Positions 8,701 to 16,607 of a stretch of DNA of 64,000 nt are shown here, in pieces. Position 1 is the first letter of the stretch. Each line of letters begins with the position of its first letter. Both the position numbers and the translations under genes were made by a program. Source of the DNA: Methylonatrum kenyense (GTDB lineage: Bacteria > Pseudomonadota > Gammaproteobacteria > Nitrococcales > Aquisalimonadaceae); assembly GCF_023195885.1 (NCBI RefSeq), contig NZ_JALPKO010000001.1, forward strand, positions 186,001-250,000. Reading direction: 5' to 3'. The notes below the pieces were generated by a model. It saw only the letters and a program-made list of their open reading frames with translations, did not search any database and was not told the origin of the DNA.

Positions 8701-10311
8701 TCAGTTCGCGCTGGCAGTCGCCAGGCGTATCGGATCGAAATCGATGTTGGCGGATACCGCACGCTCGATATTGTCGTAGATTACTTCGTCACGCAGGTGG
8801 GGCGTGTCGATCTGGCGTAACTGCTTGCAGACATCCGCCTTCGCCACGACCCGGGAGGCCACGCCTCGCGCCAGCAACTGAGCGGCCAGGTCGTCCAGCG
8901 TAAAGATCGCCGTGAGATCCATGTAAGCCGCCTTGCGGCAATCGAAGACAATCACCTTTGTCCCCATCACGGCGTCCACTTTTTCGATCCGGTCCAGCAC
9001 CTGACTGGTGGTGCCAAAGAACAGGGCCCCCTTGACCTGCACCACGCGGACGCCGCGGCGGATAGTCGGCAGGTCACTGCTTGCGCCATTGCCGTCATCC
9101 AGCGCTATGTTCGACTCCCGCGCCACCCGCCAGGTGAGCAAACCCATGGCCAGCACCACGCCGACTCCGACCGCGACGACCAGATCCACCAGCACGGTCA
9201 GGAAGAAGACCACGGCCATGATCATGGTCTCGAGCTGCGGCACCCGTCGCACCAGGCGCAGCAGCCGGTAGTCAAGAATGTCGATACCGACCTTGATCAG
9301 GATTCCCGCCAGCACGGCCAGAGGGATCTGCGCGGCCAGCGGTGCCAGCCCCATGACCAGGGCCAACAGAAACAGCGCATGGACCACGCCACTGACCCGC
9401 GTGGTCCCGCCGGAATTGACGTTGACCACGGTGCGCATGGTCGCCCCGGCCCCGGGCAGAGCGCCGACGAAGGAGCACATCACGTTACCAATACCCTGCC
9501 CCACCAGTTCCCGGTTCGGCTTGTGCCGTGTCTGTGTGATGGAATCCGCCACCAGCGCCGTCAGCAGGCTGTCGATGCTCCCGAGCAGGGCCAGCGTCAG
9601 CCCCAGTGTGAAGATCAGGCTCCAGTCCGCCAGGGAGAACTGCGGAATATGCAGCTCCGGCAAGCTGGTCGGGATCTCCCCGATCATCGGCACATTCATG
9701 CCCAGCAACACAGCCAGCCCCGTGCCGGCGACCAGGGCCAGCAACGGCGAGGGCACAAACCGGCTGATCCGGATCGGCGTCAGGAAGACAATGAGTAGCG
9801 TCAGCGCGCCAAGCGCCAGGGCCTGCAGGTTCAGCCCGGCGATGGAGTCGCCGACACCGGCCAGCGCCCGCAGGGGCGACGCGTAGGGATCGGCACCCAG
9901 CAGCGGCGCGATCTGAAGAATAATAATGATCGCACCGATGCCGCTCATGAAACCGGAGATCACCGGATACGGGATATACCGTACCAGGACCCCGGTCTTA
10001 ACCAAGCCGAACAGGATCTGGAGGATCCCGCCCACCAGCACGACGGCCATGGCCATCTCGATGCTGCCGCCGAGGGCGGCCAGGGCCGAGGCAAAAACCA
10101 CGGTCATCGGCCCGGTCGGGCCGGAAATCTGGACCCGGGTGCCGCCCAGAATTGCCGCAACGAAGCCCAGCACGATGGCGCCATACAGGCCAGCTGCCGC
10201 ACCGGCACCGGAAACCACACCGAAGGCCAGGGCCAGTGGCAACGCCACGATCCCAGCGGTCAGACCGCCGAACAAATCACCACGTAGGGTATGTAGCGAA
10301 ATCCCGGCCAT
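8701..10311 (-). CDS. SulP-family inorganic anion transporter
   Basis: A 536-residue SulP/SLC26 permease. The first roughly 420 residues form 10-14 membrane segments, with the family stretches DLFGGLTAGIVALPLALAFG and VQISGPTGPMTVV. A cytoplasmic STAS domain follows (about 430-530, with the VFDCRKAAYMDLT core). Relatives carry sulfate, bicarbonate or dicarboxylates, and the ion cannot be told from sequence. The start at 10311 has a weak ribosome site, but the N-terminus fits the family. The upstream DNA is very AT-rich and contains a strong Fur-box match, so iron control is possible. Confidence 0.9.
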   Translation of the reverse strand: MAGISLHTLRGDLFGGLTAGIVALPLALAFGVVSGAGAAAGLYGAIVLGFVAAILGGTRVQISGPTGPMTVVFASALAALGGSIEMAMAVVLVGGILQILFGLVKTGVLVRYIPYPVISGFMSGIGAIIIILQIAPLLGADPYASPLRALAGVGDSIAGLNLQALALGALTLLIVFLTPIRISRFVPSPLLALVAGTGLAVLLGMNVPMIGEIPTSLPELHIPQFSLADWSLIFTLGLTLALLGSIDSLLTALVADSITQTRHKPNRELVGQGIGNVMCSFVGALPGAGATMRTVVNVNSGGTTRVSGVVHALFLLALVMGLAPLAAQIPLAVLAGILIKVGIDILDYRLLRLVRRVPQLETMIMAVVFFLTVLVDLVVAVGVGVVLAMGLLTWRVARESNIALDDGNGASSDLPTIRRGVRVVQVKGALFFGTTSQVLDRIEKVDAVMGTKVIVFDCRKAAYMDLTAIFTLDDLAAQLLARGVASRVVAKADVCKQLRQIDTPHLRDEVIYDNIERAVSANIDFDPIRLATASAN

Positions 10312-10326
10312 TGGGCATCACTATTA

Positions 10327-10345
10327 GCTAATGATTATTAATATT
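10327..10345 (-). promoter_or_regulatory. Fur-box-like site upstream of sulP
   Basis: Read on the minus strand, this 19-mer matches the Fur consensus GATAATGATAATCATTATC at 15 of 19 positions. A weaker match (12 of 19) lies near 10362-10380 on the plus strand. Both lie within about 70 bases of the sulP start, in a strikingly AT-rich block (10322-10375). Confidence 0.5.
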
Positions 10346-10500
10346 TATTCTTATATTTCTTAATACTAATCATCCTTGACGCTAGCAGAGAATATCCGCC
10401 GGCGCACATTTCCGGTGCAGGCGCATCAGGGGTTCTCGGGTAGAAGGAAACAGGATGGGGGTGGGGATTGCGTTGAGGGACACCGGCCGGCAGGCGGCGA

Positions 10501-11328
10501 TCAGAAGTGCCCTTCCGAGGTCTCCGGGCTCGGCGCGCCATCGCTGTCCGAATCGGTGTAGCGGTAGCTGACACGGCCGTCGGTGATGTCGTAATGCACC
10601 GGGTCGGCGCTGGCCGTGTTGCGCACGACCTGACCGCGTTCAAGGTCAATGATCTGCAGCGTCTCACCACGATCGCCTCGCAGCCAGCGGACTACGGCAT
10701 GGGTTCGCTGGCTGTCCTGGTGGGTGAACAGGCTCGATTCGAGAAAGCCGTCGCTGAGCGCCGGGCGGCTCTCGGCGTAACGCAGATCCTCGTTGACAAA
10801 CACGCAGTAACGATCCGTTCCGGATTGCTGGCTCACCAGCATGCGGTATTCCTGGTCACCGATGACCTCGACGCTGTCGTGCACGGTTCGCACCGGCACC
10901 TCGGGTTGCCAGCGAGGACGCCACAAGGGGTCGAATTCGTCAGTCAGCAGATCCAGGCCGGCGGCGCGGGCATCGACCAGAAAGCGGTCACAGTTACAGG
11001 CGATTTCCGAACGCGCCTCGCGCCCGCCCTGCAACGCGGTCGGCATGGCCTCGTCCGCCGCCTTCTCCAGCTTTGCCTCCAGCAGTTTTCCGAAGCGGCA
11101 ATAGGCGCGCTCATCGCCGGCCTGCAGGCTCCGCGCGGCCATCTCCGCGACCACGCGGAGATGCATCTCCTGCGAGGTGCGCGAAGCAAGGCACCTCCCC
11201 AAAAGGCTCAACGCCTGCTCCTGATCATCCAGTTGTCTTGAGCGAGTCAGCACGTCATCGCAAGGCGCCTGTGCCATCTCTGCCTGAGCCCCAAGGAGTA
11301 AAAGCGAGAAAAAAAAGGCGGACAACAT
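10501..11328 (-). CDS. Secreted protein of unknown function
   Basis: A 275-residue protein with a clear N-terminal signal peptide (hydrophobic residues 3-13, likely cleavage after AQA near residue 16). The mature part is soluble, has four or five cysteines in its first 120 residues and a Ser/Asp-rich C-terminus, and shows no recognised domain. The first 100 residues look helical. It is alone between sulP and the catabolic block; its promoter would lie around 11330-11430. Confidence 0.6.
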   Translation of the reverse strand: MLSAFFFSLLLLGAQAEMAQAPCDDVLTRSRQLDDQEQALSLLGRCLASRTSQEMHLRVVAEMAARSLQAGDERAYCRFGKLLEAKLEKAADEAMPTALQGGREARSEIACNCDRFLVDARAAGLDLLTDEFDPLWRPRWQPEVPVRTVHDSVEVIGDQEYRMLVSQQSGTDRYCVFVNEDLRYAESRPALSDGFLESSLFTHQDSQRTHAVVRWLRGDRGETLQIIDLERGQVVRNTASADPVHYDITDGRVSYRYTDSDSDGAPSPETSEGHF

Positions 11329-11432
11329 GCAGAGCGCTCCAGAAGAATCCCGCCGGCGGGTAATCAGTTACTTCAAGTTGCCCAATTTACCGGAAGACGC
11401 GGCAGGGGAATAGAATGCGCCCACCACACTAA

Positions 11433-11470
11433 GCGTCTGCGTCCCGAGAAGACTCCCCAGGCGCAGACGC
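11433..11470 (-). terminator. Hairpin downstream of the flavoprotein at 11507
   Basis: GCGTCTGCG (11433-11441) pairs perfectly with CGCAGACGC (11462-11470) around a 20-base loop, 37 bases after the stop at 11507. No good T run follows, so termination may be Rho-assisted. Confidence 0.45.
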
Positions 11471-11506
11471 GGGGCTAAATCGGTGTTCCCTTAACTCAGT
11501 GCCTGC

Positions 11507-13564
11507 CTAGAGGCGACGGCCCAGCGTTTCCGCATCATGCGTCAGGGCAGCGGGCCGACGTGGGGCGACGCAATCACCCACCCGCTCCAGTTGCGGGAAC
11601 TGCCCCTTGCAGGCCCGGTACAGTGATTCCTCGGGGACGCGGTTGATGGAAATCACCACGCTGTCCACTTCCGTAGTGCGCGGCTCGCCGCCCCAGACCG
11701 GATACAGGTCCACCTGTCGTTCGCGAATGGCCTCGACGAACACCTGGGTGCTGAGCTTGACCCCTGCCCCGGTGATGCGCGGAATCACGTGTGGATACTC
11801 CAGCCGCCGCAGGACATCCTCGCCAACCATTTCGTAGGGCGTCAGCAGCTCCACTTCAGCCTCGCCCCTGGTCGCCAGCAATTCGGCCAGCCCCACCGGC
11901 AGGTAGTCACCGGTCTGGTCGACGATCAGCACCCTCCGGCCCAGCGATTCCGGATCGCCCAGCGCGCGTTCCGCCGCGGTGCCCACATCCAGCACATGGG
12001 GCTGATCATGCCCCGGAATCGAACGACGCTCCGGCCGGTACTGGCTATAGCCGTCGGTGGTGAACGCGGACCCGGTGGCAATGACTACGGCATCCGGCGC
12101 CTCGGCCTTCAGGCTGTCCAGGGTGGCGGTGAAATTCAGCCGCACGTCCACACCATGGTTGTCCATGGCCCGGCGCAGATTGTCGATGGCAATGGCCCAT
12201 TCCTTGCGGGTGGGCAACTGCTGCAGCAGGTTCAGATGACCTCCGAGGCGGTCGCTGGCCTCCCAGAGGGTGACATGGTGCCCGCGGCGGGCGGCAATCT
12301 GTGCCGTATGCATGCCGGACAGGCCACCGCCCACAACGATGATGCGCTTGCGCTGGTCATCGGAAACCGGGTTCAGCTTGTCACTGCCCCACTGGCGCTC
12401 ACGTCCCACGGTGGGGTTCACCAGGCATACCGATGGCCGGTTCTCGAAACTGCGGGCGACACACTCATTGGCCCCCATGCAGCCGAAGATTTCCTGCTGC
12501 CGCCCCTCACGGGTCTTCTTGATCAGGTGCGGCTCGGCCATTTGCGCCCGCGTCATCGCGATCATGTCGGCACAACCATCCGCGAGCGCTTCCTCTGCCA
12601 TTTCCAGGTCGACGATGCGACCGACGATGAAGACCTTTGCCCGGTCGCCGACCACGGCCTTCGCGCGTTTGCCGAACGGCAGCATGAAGCCGTAATCCAC
12701 GGACATGGGCGCCACTGCCATGTGCAGGGTGTGGTAGCCGCCGCCGCTGATGTTGAAGAAATCGAAATACCCGGTGGCAGCCAGGATTTCCAGTACCTCC
12801 TCGGTCTGCTCCGGGGTAATGCCCGCCTCGCCAATGAACTCGTCAAAAGACAGTCGCACCCCGACAGTGAAGTCGGTACCCACCCGCTTGCGGATCGCGT
12901 CGCCGAGTTCGACCAGCACTCGAGCCCGGTTGGCAACAGAGCCGCCGTACTCGTCGGTACGGAAGTTGTAGGCCGGGCTGAGGAACTGGCCGAACAGATA
13001 GCTGTGGGCGGCATGCAGCTCGACGCCGTCACAGCCCGCGCACTTCACGTTCAGCGCCGACTGGGCGAAGGCATCCACCAGCTCGGCAATGTCCTCCTTC
13101 TCCATGACATAGGGCACCTCCTTGTGCACCACCGATGTGGTCCGCGACACCGCCCACAGGGGATGCCAGTGGTCCATGATCATGTTGCCCTTGTCGTGGA
13201 CCCCCGGTGCGAACAGCTGCACGAACTGGCGGCCGCCATGCTCGTGCACCGCCTCAGCCAGCTTGGCGTACTGGGGAATCGAGCGCGGGTCGTAGGCCGA
13301 GCAGCCGCTGTGGAATGATCCGGTGGCAATGGGATGCCCACCCTGCTGCTCGCAGATGAACAGCGCGCAACCACCCCGAGCCCGTTCCCGGTAGTACTCC
13401 ACATGGCGATCCCCCAGCAGGTGATTCTCCCCGTAGAGAATGCTCTGGGCCGTCATCATGATGCGGTTCTTGACCGTCGTCGTGCCGATGGTCAGAGGCT
13501 CCCAGACCCGGCTCAGCCGTTCCGGATTGACCCGGGCGGACCGGGCTTCGGTGATGTCTGTCAT
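11507..13564 (-). CDS. Two-domain OYE/dienoyl-CoA-reductase-like flavoprotein with incomplete Fe-S motif
   Basis: A 685-residue FMN/FAD oxidoreductase. An Old-Yellow-Enzyme TIM barrel (about 15-360) precedes a NAD(P)/FAD Rossmann domain (GGGLSGMHTA, about 415). ATG 13564 was chosen for its GAGGAG site; an upstream ATG at 13633 would overlap the Ohr gene. The barrel keeps H184-x2-H187 and the catalytic-type Tyr189. Relatives such as 2,4-dienoyl-CoA reductase and trimethylamine dehydrogenase have four cluster cysteines, but here the motif reads Cys362-x2-Ala365-x2-Cys368-x11-Cys380, so the second Cys is missing. It is closest in the window to the flavoprotein at 36240. It follows the Ohr gene by 11 bases. 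The substrate is unknown. Confidence 0.88.
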   Translation of the reverse strand: MTDITEARSARVNPERLSRVWEPLTIGTTTVKNRIMMTAQSILYGENHLLGDRHVEYYRERARGGCALFICEQQGGHPIATGSFHSGCSAYDPRSIPQYAKLAEAVHEHGGRQFVQLFAPGVHDKGNMIMDHWHPLWAVSRTTSVVHKEVPYVMEKEDIAELVDAFAQSALNVKCAGCDGVELHAAHSYLFGQFLSPAYNFRTDEYGGSVANRARVLVELGDAIRKRVGTDFTVGVRLSFDEFIGEAGITPEQTEEVLEILAATGYFDFFNISGGGYHTLHMAVAPMSVDYGFMLPFGKRAKAVVGDRAKVFIVGRIVDLEMAEEALADGCADMIAMTRAQMAEPHLIKKTREGRQQEIFGCMGANECVARSFENRPSVCLVNPTVGRERQWGSDKLNPVSDDQRKRIIVVGGGLSGMHTAQIAARRGHHVTLWEASDRLGGHLNLLQQLPTRKEWAIAIDNLRRAMDNHGVDVRLNFTATLDSLKAEAPDAVVIATGSAFTTDGYSQYRPERRSIPGHDQPHVLDVGTAAERALGDPESLGRRVLIVDQTGDYLPVGLAELLATRGEAEVELLTPYEMVGEDVLRRLEYPHVIPRITGAGVKLSTQVFVEAIRERQVDLYPVWGGEPRTTEVDSVVISINRVPEESLYRACKGQFPQLERVGDCVAPRRPAALTHDAETLGRRL

Positions 13565-13575
13565 GGCGATGCTCC

Positions 13576-13989
13576 TCAGACGATGGAGATCTGCACCGGA
13601 ATGTTGCCGCGGACGGCGTTGGAATAGGGACACAGGCGGTCCGCCTCGGCCACCACCGACTCCAACTCAGCGCCCTCGATACCCTTGCCGCTGACGTCGA
13701 GCCATACTTCCAGGCCGAAGCGCCCGTCGTCGTGCTGGCCCATGGCAACCCGCGCGGTGACCCGGGTGTCCTCTAGCGGCAGCTTCTGCTGCTGGGCGAC
13801 GAAGATAACGGCATTCTCGAAGCAGGCCGCGTAACCGGCGCCAAACAGTTGCTCCGGGTTGGTCTTCGCACCGTCGCCGCCCATGCTCTTCGGCAGGCTC
13901 AGGGCCAGGTCCAGTACGCCGTCGTCTGAACGGGCGGCGCCAGCGCGGCCGCCGGAGGCGGTCACTTCCGCGGTATAGAAAGTCTTCAT
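13576..13989 (-). CDS. ohr: Organic hydroperoxide resistance protein (Ohr, OsmC family)
   Basis: A 137-residue Ohr-type peroxidase. It reduces organic and lipid hydroperoxides using two cysteines, visible here in GYAACFENAV (about residue 56) and in RLCPYSNAVRGN (about residue 120). The Ohr-type N-terminus (YTAEVTASGGRAGAARSDDG) and the ISIV end fit the family. It is the first gene of a two-gene unit with the flavoprotein at 13564 and probably protects against by-products of the flavoenzymes. A GATAAT -10-like box lies about 20 bases upstream, without a good -35. No regulator of the OhrR type is nearby. Confidence 0.93.
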   Translation of the reverse strand: MKTFYTAEVTASGGRAGAARSDDGVLDLALSLPKSMGGDGAKTNPEQLFGAGYAACFENAVIFVAQQQKLPLEDTRVTARVAMGQHDDGRFGLEVWLDVSGKGIEGAELESVVAEADRLCPYSNAVRGNIPVQISIV

Positions 13990-14048
13990 AGTCAGTCCCC
14001 TTGTGATGGATTATCCGTTCCTGTCCGGGCAGCGCAGCTATCCGGGAT

Positions 14049-14084
14049 GAAAAACGGGAGATGGCGATAGCGCCGATCTCCCGT
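14049..14084 (-). terminator. Intrinsic terminator after fadE
   Basis: On the minus strand ACGGGAGAT (14084-14076) pairs with ATCTCCCGT (14062-14054) and is followed by TTTT. It lies just after the FadE stop at 14097 and separates that operon from ohr. Confidence 0.8.
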
Positions 14085-14096
14085 CATGTGGGCCCC

Positions 14097-16568
14097 TCAG
14101 CCCTGGGCAACCTGCCCCGCCACCGGCTCGGTGGCTGCCTCCCGCCCATGACCGGAGGCCAATTCCGCCTTGTCGAAGGCGTCAGTGACGATGCAGTCCA
14201 ACCGAATGGCGTCGTACTCCGCAAGCTGACGTGCCTCGTCCTCGGTAAGCAGTCCCTGCGTGACACCGGAGTCCAGGCGCTCCTGGAGCGTAAAGCCATT
14301 GATCTCGCGTTTCGCCACCAGCTTCAGGAAGCGATCGTAAAGCGGCTCCATCCGGTCCAACACCTCCATGGCATGCTCCATGCGCCCCATGCAGTCATTG
14401 GGGTCATCGGCACTCCAACTGCCGAAGCGGGTCAGCTGATCCCGCACGCCACCGGACTGCATCATGCTCTCGGCAATGGCCTGACCGTCGGCATCCTCCG
14501 GCGCGTGGTAGGGCCGCCCCAGGGGGAACACCAGCCAGCGCATGCCGGCGGCCATCAGGCGCCGGGGGAAGTTGCGGAAGAACCCGTCGAAAGCGTCATA
14601 GATTCGGCTAAGGGACTCGTCCAGGGCCCAGCGCACGTAGGGAAGCTGTTCCTGCGGCCGTCCGGCGTCGTGGTACATCTTCAACACGGCGGTGGCCAGA
14701 TAGAGCTCGCTCAACACATCGCCGAGGCGGGCGGACAGCCGCTCACGACGTTTCAGCTCGCCGCCCAGCACGCCCATGGCCACGTCGGAGACGAAGGCCA
14801 GGGCCGAACTCATGCGCTCCAGCTGCCGGTAGTACCGGGCCGTGTCATCACTGACCGGCGCCGTCGCCAGACGCGCCCCGGTCAGACCGAGGACGAAGGC
14901 CCGCACACCGCGGTTGATGGAATAGCCGACATGCCGCGTCAGCAGCCGGTCGAACTCGGCAAGGTCATCGGCGCGTGCCGCTTCCATCTCCGCGAACACA
15001 TAGGGGTGACAGCGGATAGCTCCCTGGCCGAATATCATCAGGTTACGGGTCAGGATGTTGGCGCCTTCGACGGTGATACCCACCGGAATGGACTGATAGC
15101 TGTAACCCAGGTAATTGCGCGGTCCGAAGATGATGCCGCGCCCGCCATGCACATCCATGGCATCGTTGACCACCACCCGCATCATCTCGGTCATGTGGAA
15201 CTTGGCAATGGCCGCCACCACCGACGGCCGGTAACCCATATCGCCAGCCGCGGCGGTGAGACGCCGACCGGCTTCGATGCGATAGGTGTGGCCACCGATC
15301 CGCGCCATGGCCTCCTGGACGCCCTCGAACTTGCCGATGGGCAGGCGGAACTGACGGCGGATCCGGGCATAGGCGCCGGTCATGCGATAGGCCATCTTGC
15401 CGGCACCCGTTCCCAGCGCCGGCAGGGAGATTCCCCTGCCCACGGACAGGCACTCCATCAGCATGCGCCAGCCCTTGCCGGCCATGTCCGGCCCGCCGAT
15501 GATCCAGTCCAGGGGGATGAACACGTCCTGCCCCTGCACCGGTCCATTCATGAACGACAGGGCCATCGGGAAATGACGTCGCCCCACCCGGATTCCCTCG
15601 TGGCTGGTGGGCACCAGCGCGCAGGTGATGCCGTACTCCTTCTGCTCTCCCAGCAGCTGATCCGGATCATGCATCTTGAAGGCCAGGCCCAGCACTGTCG
15701 CCACCGGCGACAGCGTGATATAGCGCTTGTCGAAGCTCAGGCGAATACCCAGGGTCTTCCTGCCCTGGTATTCCTGCTCGCAGACGATACCCACGTCCTG
15801 CATGGCAGCCGCGTCGGAGCCGGCCTCGGTACCAGTCAGGGCAAAGCACGGAATCTCCCGACCATCGGCCAGCCGCGGCAGCCAATGGTCCTTCTGCTCG
15901 TCGGTGCCGTACTGCATCAGCAACTCACCCGGGCCGAGGGAGTTCGGCACCATCACCGTTACCGCCGCCGAGAAGCTGCGCGAGGCAATCTTGGAAACGA
16001 TGCAGCTCTGCGCGTATGCGGAAAAGTGCAACCCGCCGTACTGTTCGGGAATGATGAAGCTGAAGAAACCATTCTTGAGCGCAAAATCCCACGCCTCCGG
16101 AGTCATGTCATGGTCACTGCGCTCCATGCGATCCTGGTCCAGGAGTCGACAGAACCGCTCGGTTTCGTTATCGATAAACGATTGCTCGCGCTCGCTGAGT
16201 TCCCCAACCGGCATGTCATGCAACTGGCTCCAGTCCGGCCGCCCCTTGAACAACTCGCCTTCCCACCAGGTATCCCCGGCTTCCAGGGCATCGCGTTCGG
16301 TTCGGCTCATGGGGGGCAGGACCCGCTTGAACAGTGAGAACAGGCGTCCCGTGAGCACCGTCCGGCGTACCGACGGTGCCAGCAACAGCAGGGACACGGG
16401 CAGGGTCAGTGCCAGGCCCACCAACAAGCCGGCCGTGCCGATTACACCCGTAACGAGCAACACCACCGGCACCGCCGGCAGCACGCCGCTCCAGACAGTG
16501 GCCGATGCCTCGCGGTAGGCAAGGGCCAGCAGTGCAATGGCAATCAACAGCAGTATGACCAACGTCAC
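14097..16568 (-). CDS. fadE: Acyl-CoA dehydrogenase, FadE type
   Basis: An 823-residue FAD-dependent acyl-CoA dehydrogenase, close to the length of E. coli FadE (814). It catalyses the first step of beta-oxidation, making trans-2-enoyl-CoA. The N-terminus has two or three hydrophobic segments (about 1-75) that anchor it to the membrane. The dehydrogenase core runs about 120-560, with FALTGTEAGSDA and the VHGGRGIIFGPRNY flavin-binding stretch, followed by the FadE-specific C-terminal domain. The GTG start at 16568 follows AAGGAGG. It is co-transcribed with the FadN-like gene 39 bases upstream, and a strong terminator follows it. Here it probably acts on side chains of the block's substrate. 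Confidence 0.93.
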   Translation of the reverse strand: MTLVILLLIAIALLALAYREASATVWSGVLPAVPVVLLVTGVIGTAGLLVGLALTLPVSLLLLAPSVRRTVLTGRLFSLFKRVLPPMSRTERDALEAGDTWWEGELFKGRPDWSQLHDMPVGELSEREQSFIDNETERFCRLLDQDRMERSDHDMTPEAWDFALKNGFFSFIIPEQYGGLHFSAYAQSCIVSKIASRSFSAAVTVMVPNSLGPGELLMQYGTDEQKDHWLPRLADGREIPCFALTGTEAGSDAAAMQDVGIVCEQEYQGRKTLGIRLSFDKRYITLSPVATVLGLAFKMHDPDQLLGEQKEYGITCALVPTSHEGIRVGRRHFPMALSFMNGPVQGQDVFIPLDWIIGGPDMAGKGWRMLMECLSVGRGISLPALGTGAGKMAYRMTGAYARIRRQFRLPIGKFEGVQEAMARIGGHTYRIEAGRRLTAAAGDMGYRPSVVAAIAKFHMTEMMRVVVNDAMDVHGGRGIIFGPRNYLGYSYQSIPVGITVEGANILTRNLMIFGQGAIRCHPYVFAEMEAARADDLAEFDRLLTRHVGYSINRGVRAFVLGLTGARLATAPVSDDTARYYRQLERMSSALAFVSDVAMGVLGGELKRRERLSARLGDVLSELYLATAVLKMYHDAGRPQEQLPYVRWALDESLSRIYDAFDGFFRNFPRRLMAAGMRWLVFPLGRPYHAPEDADGQAIAESMMQSGGVRDQLTRFGSWSADDPNDCMGRMEHAMEVLDRMEPLYDRFLKLVAKREINGFTLQERLDSGVTQGLLTEDEARQLAEYDAIRLDCIVTDAFDKAELASGHGREAATEPVAGQVAQG

Positions 16569-16607
16569 AATGACCTCCTTGGAAATGCTCCGGCGCTACC
16601 CCGGCGC

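Noticed and set aside
14061-16337. A 758-codon open frame on the plus strand
   Set aside because: Antisense to fadE, with the same compositional character; the fadE frame has clear family motifs.
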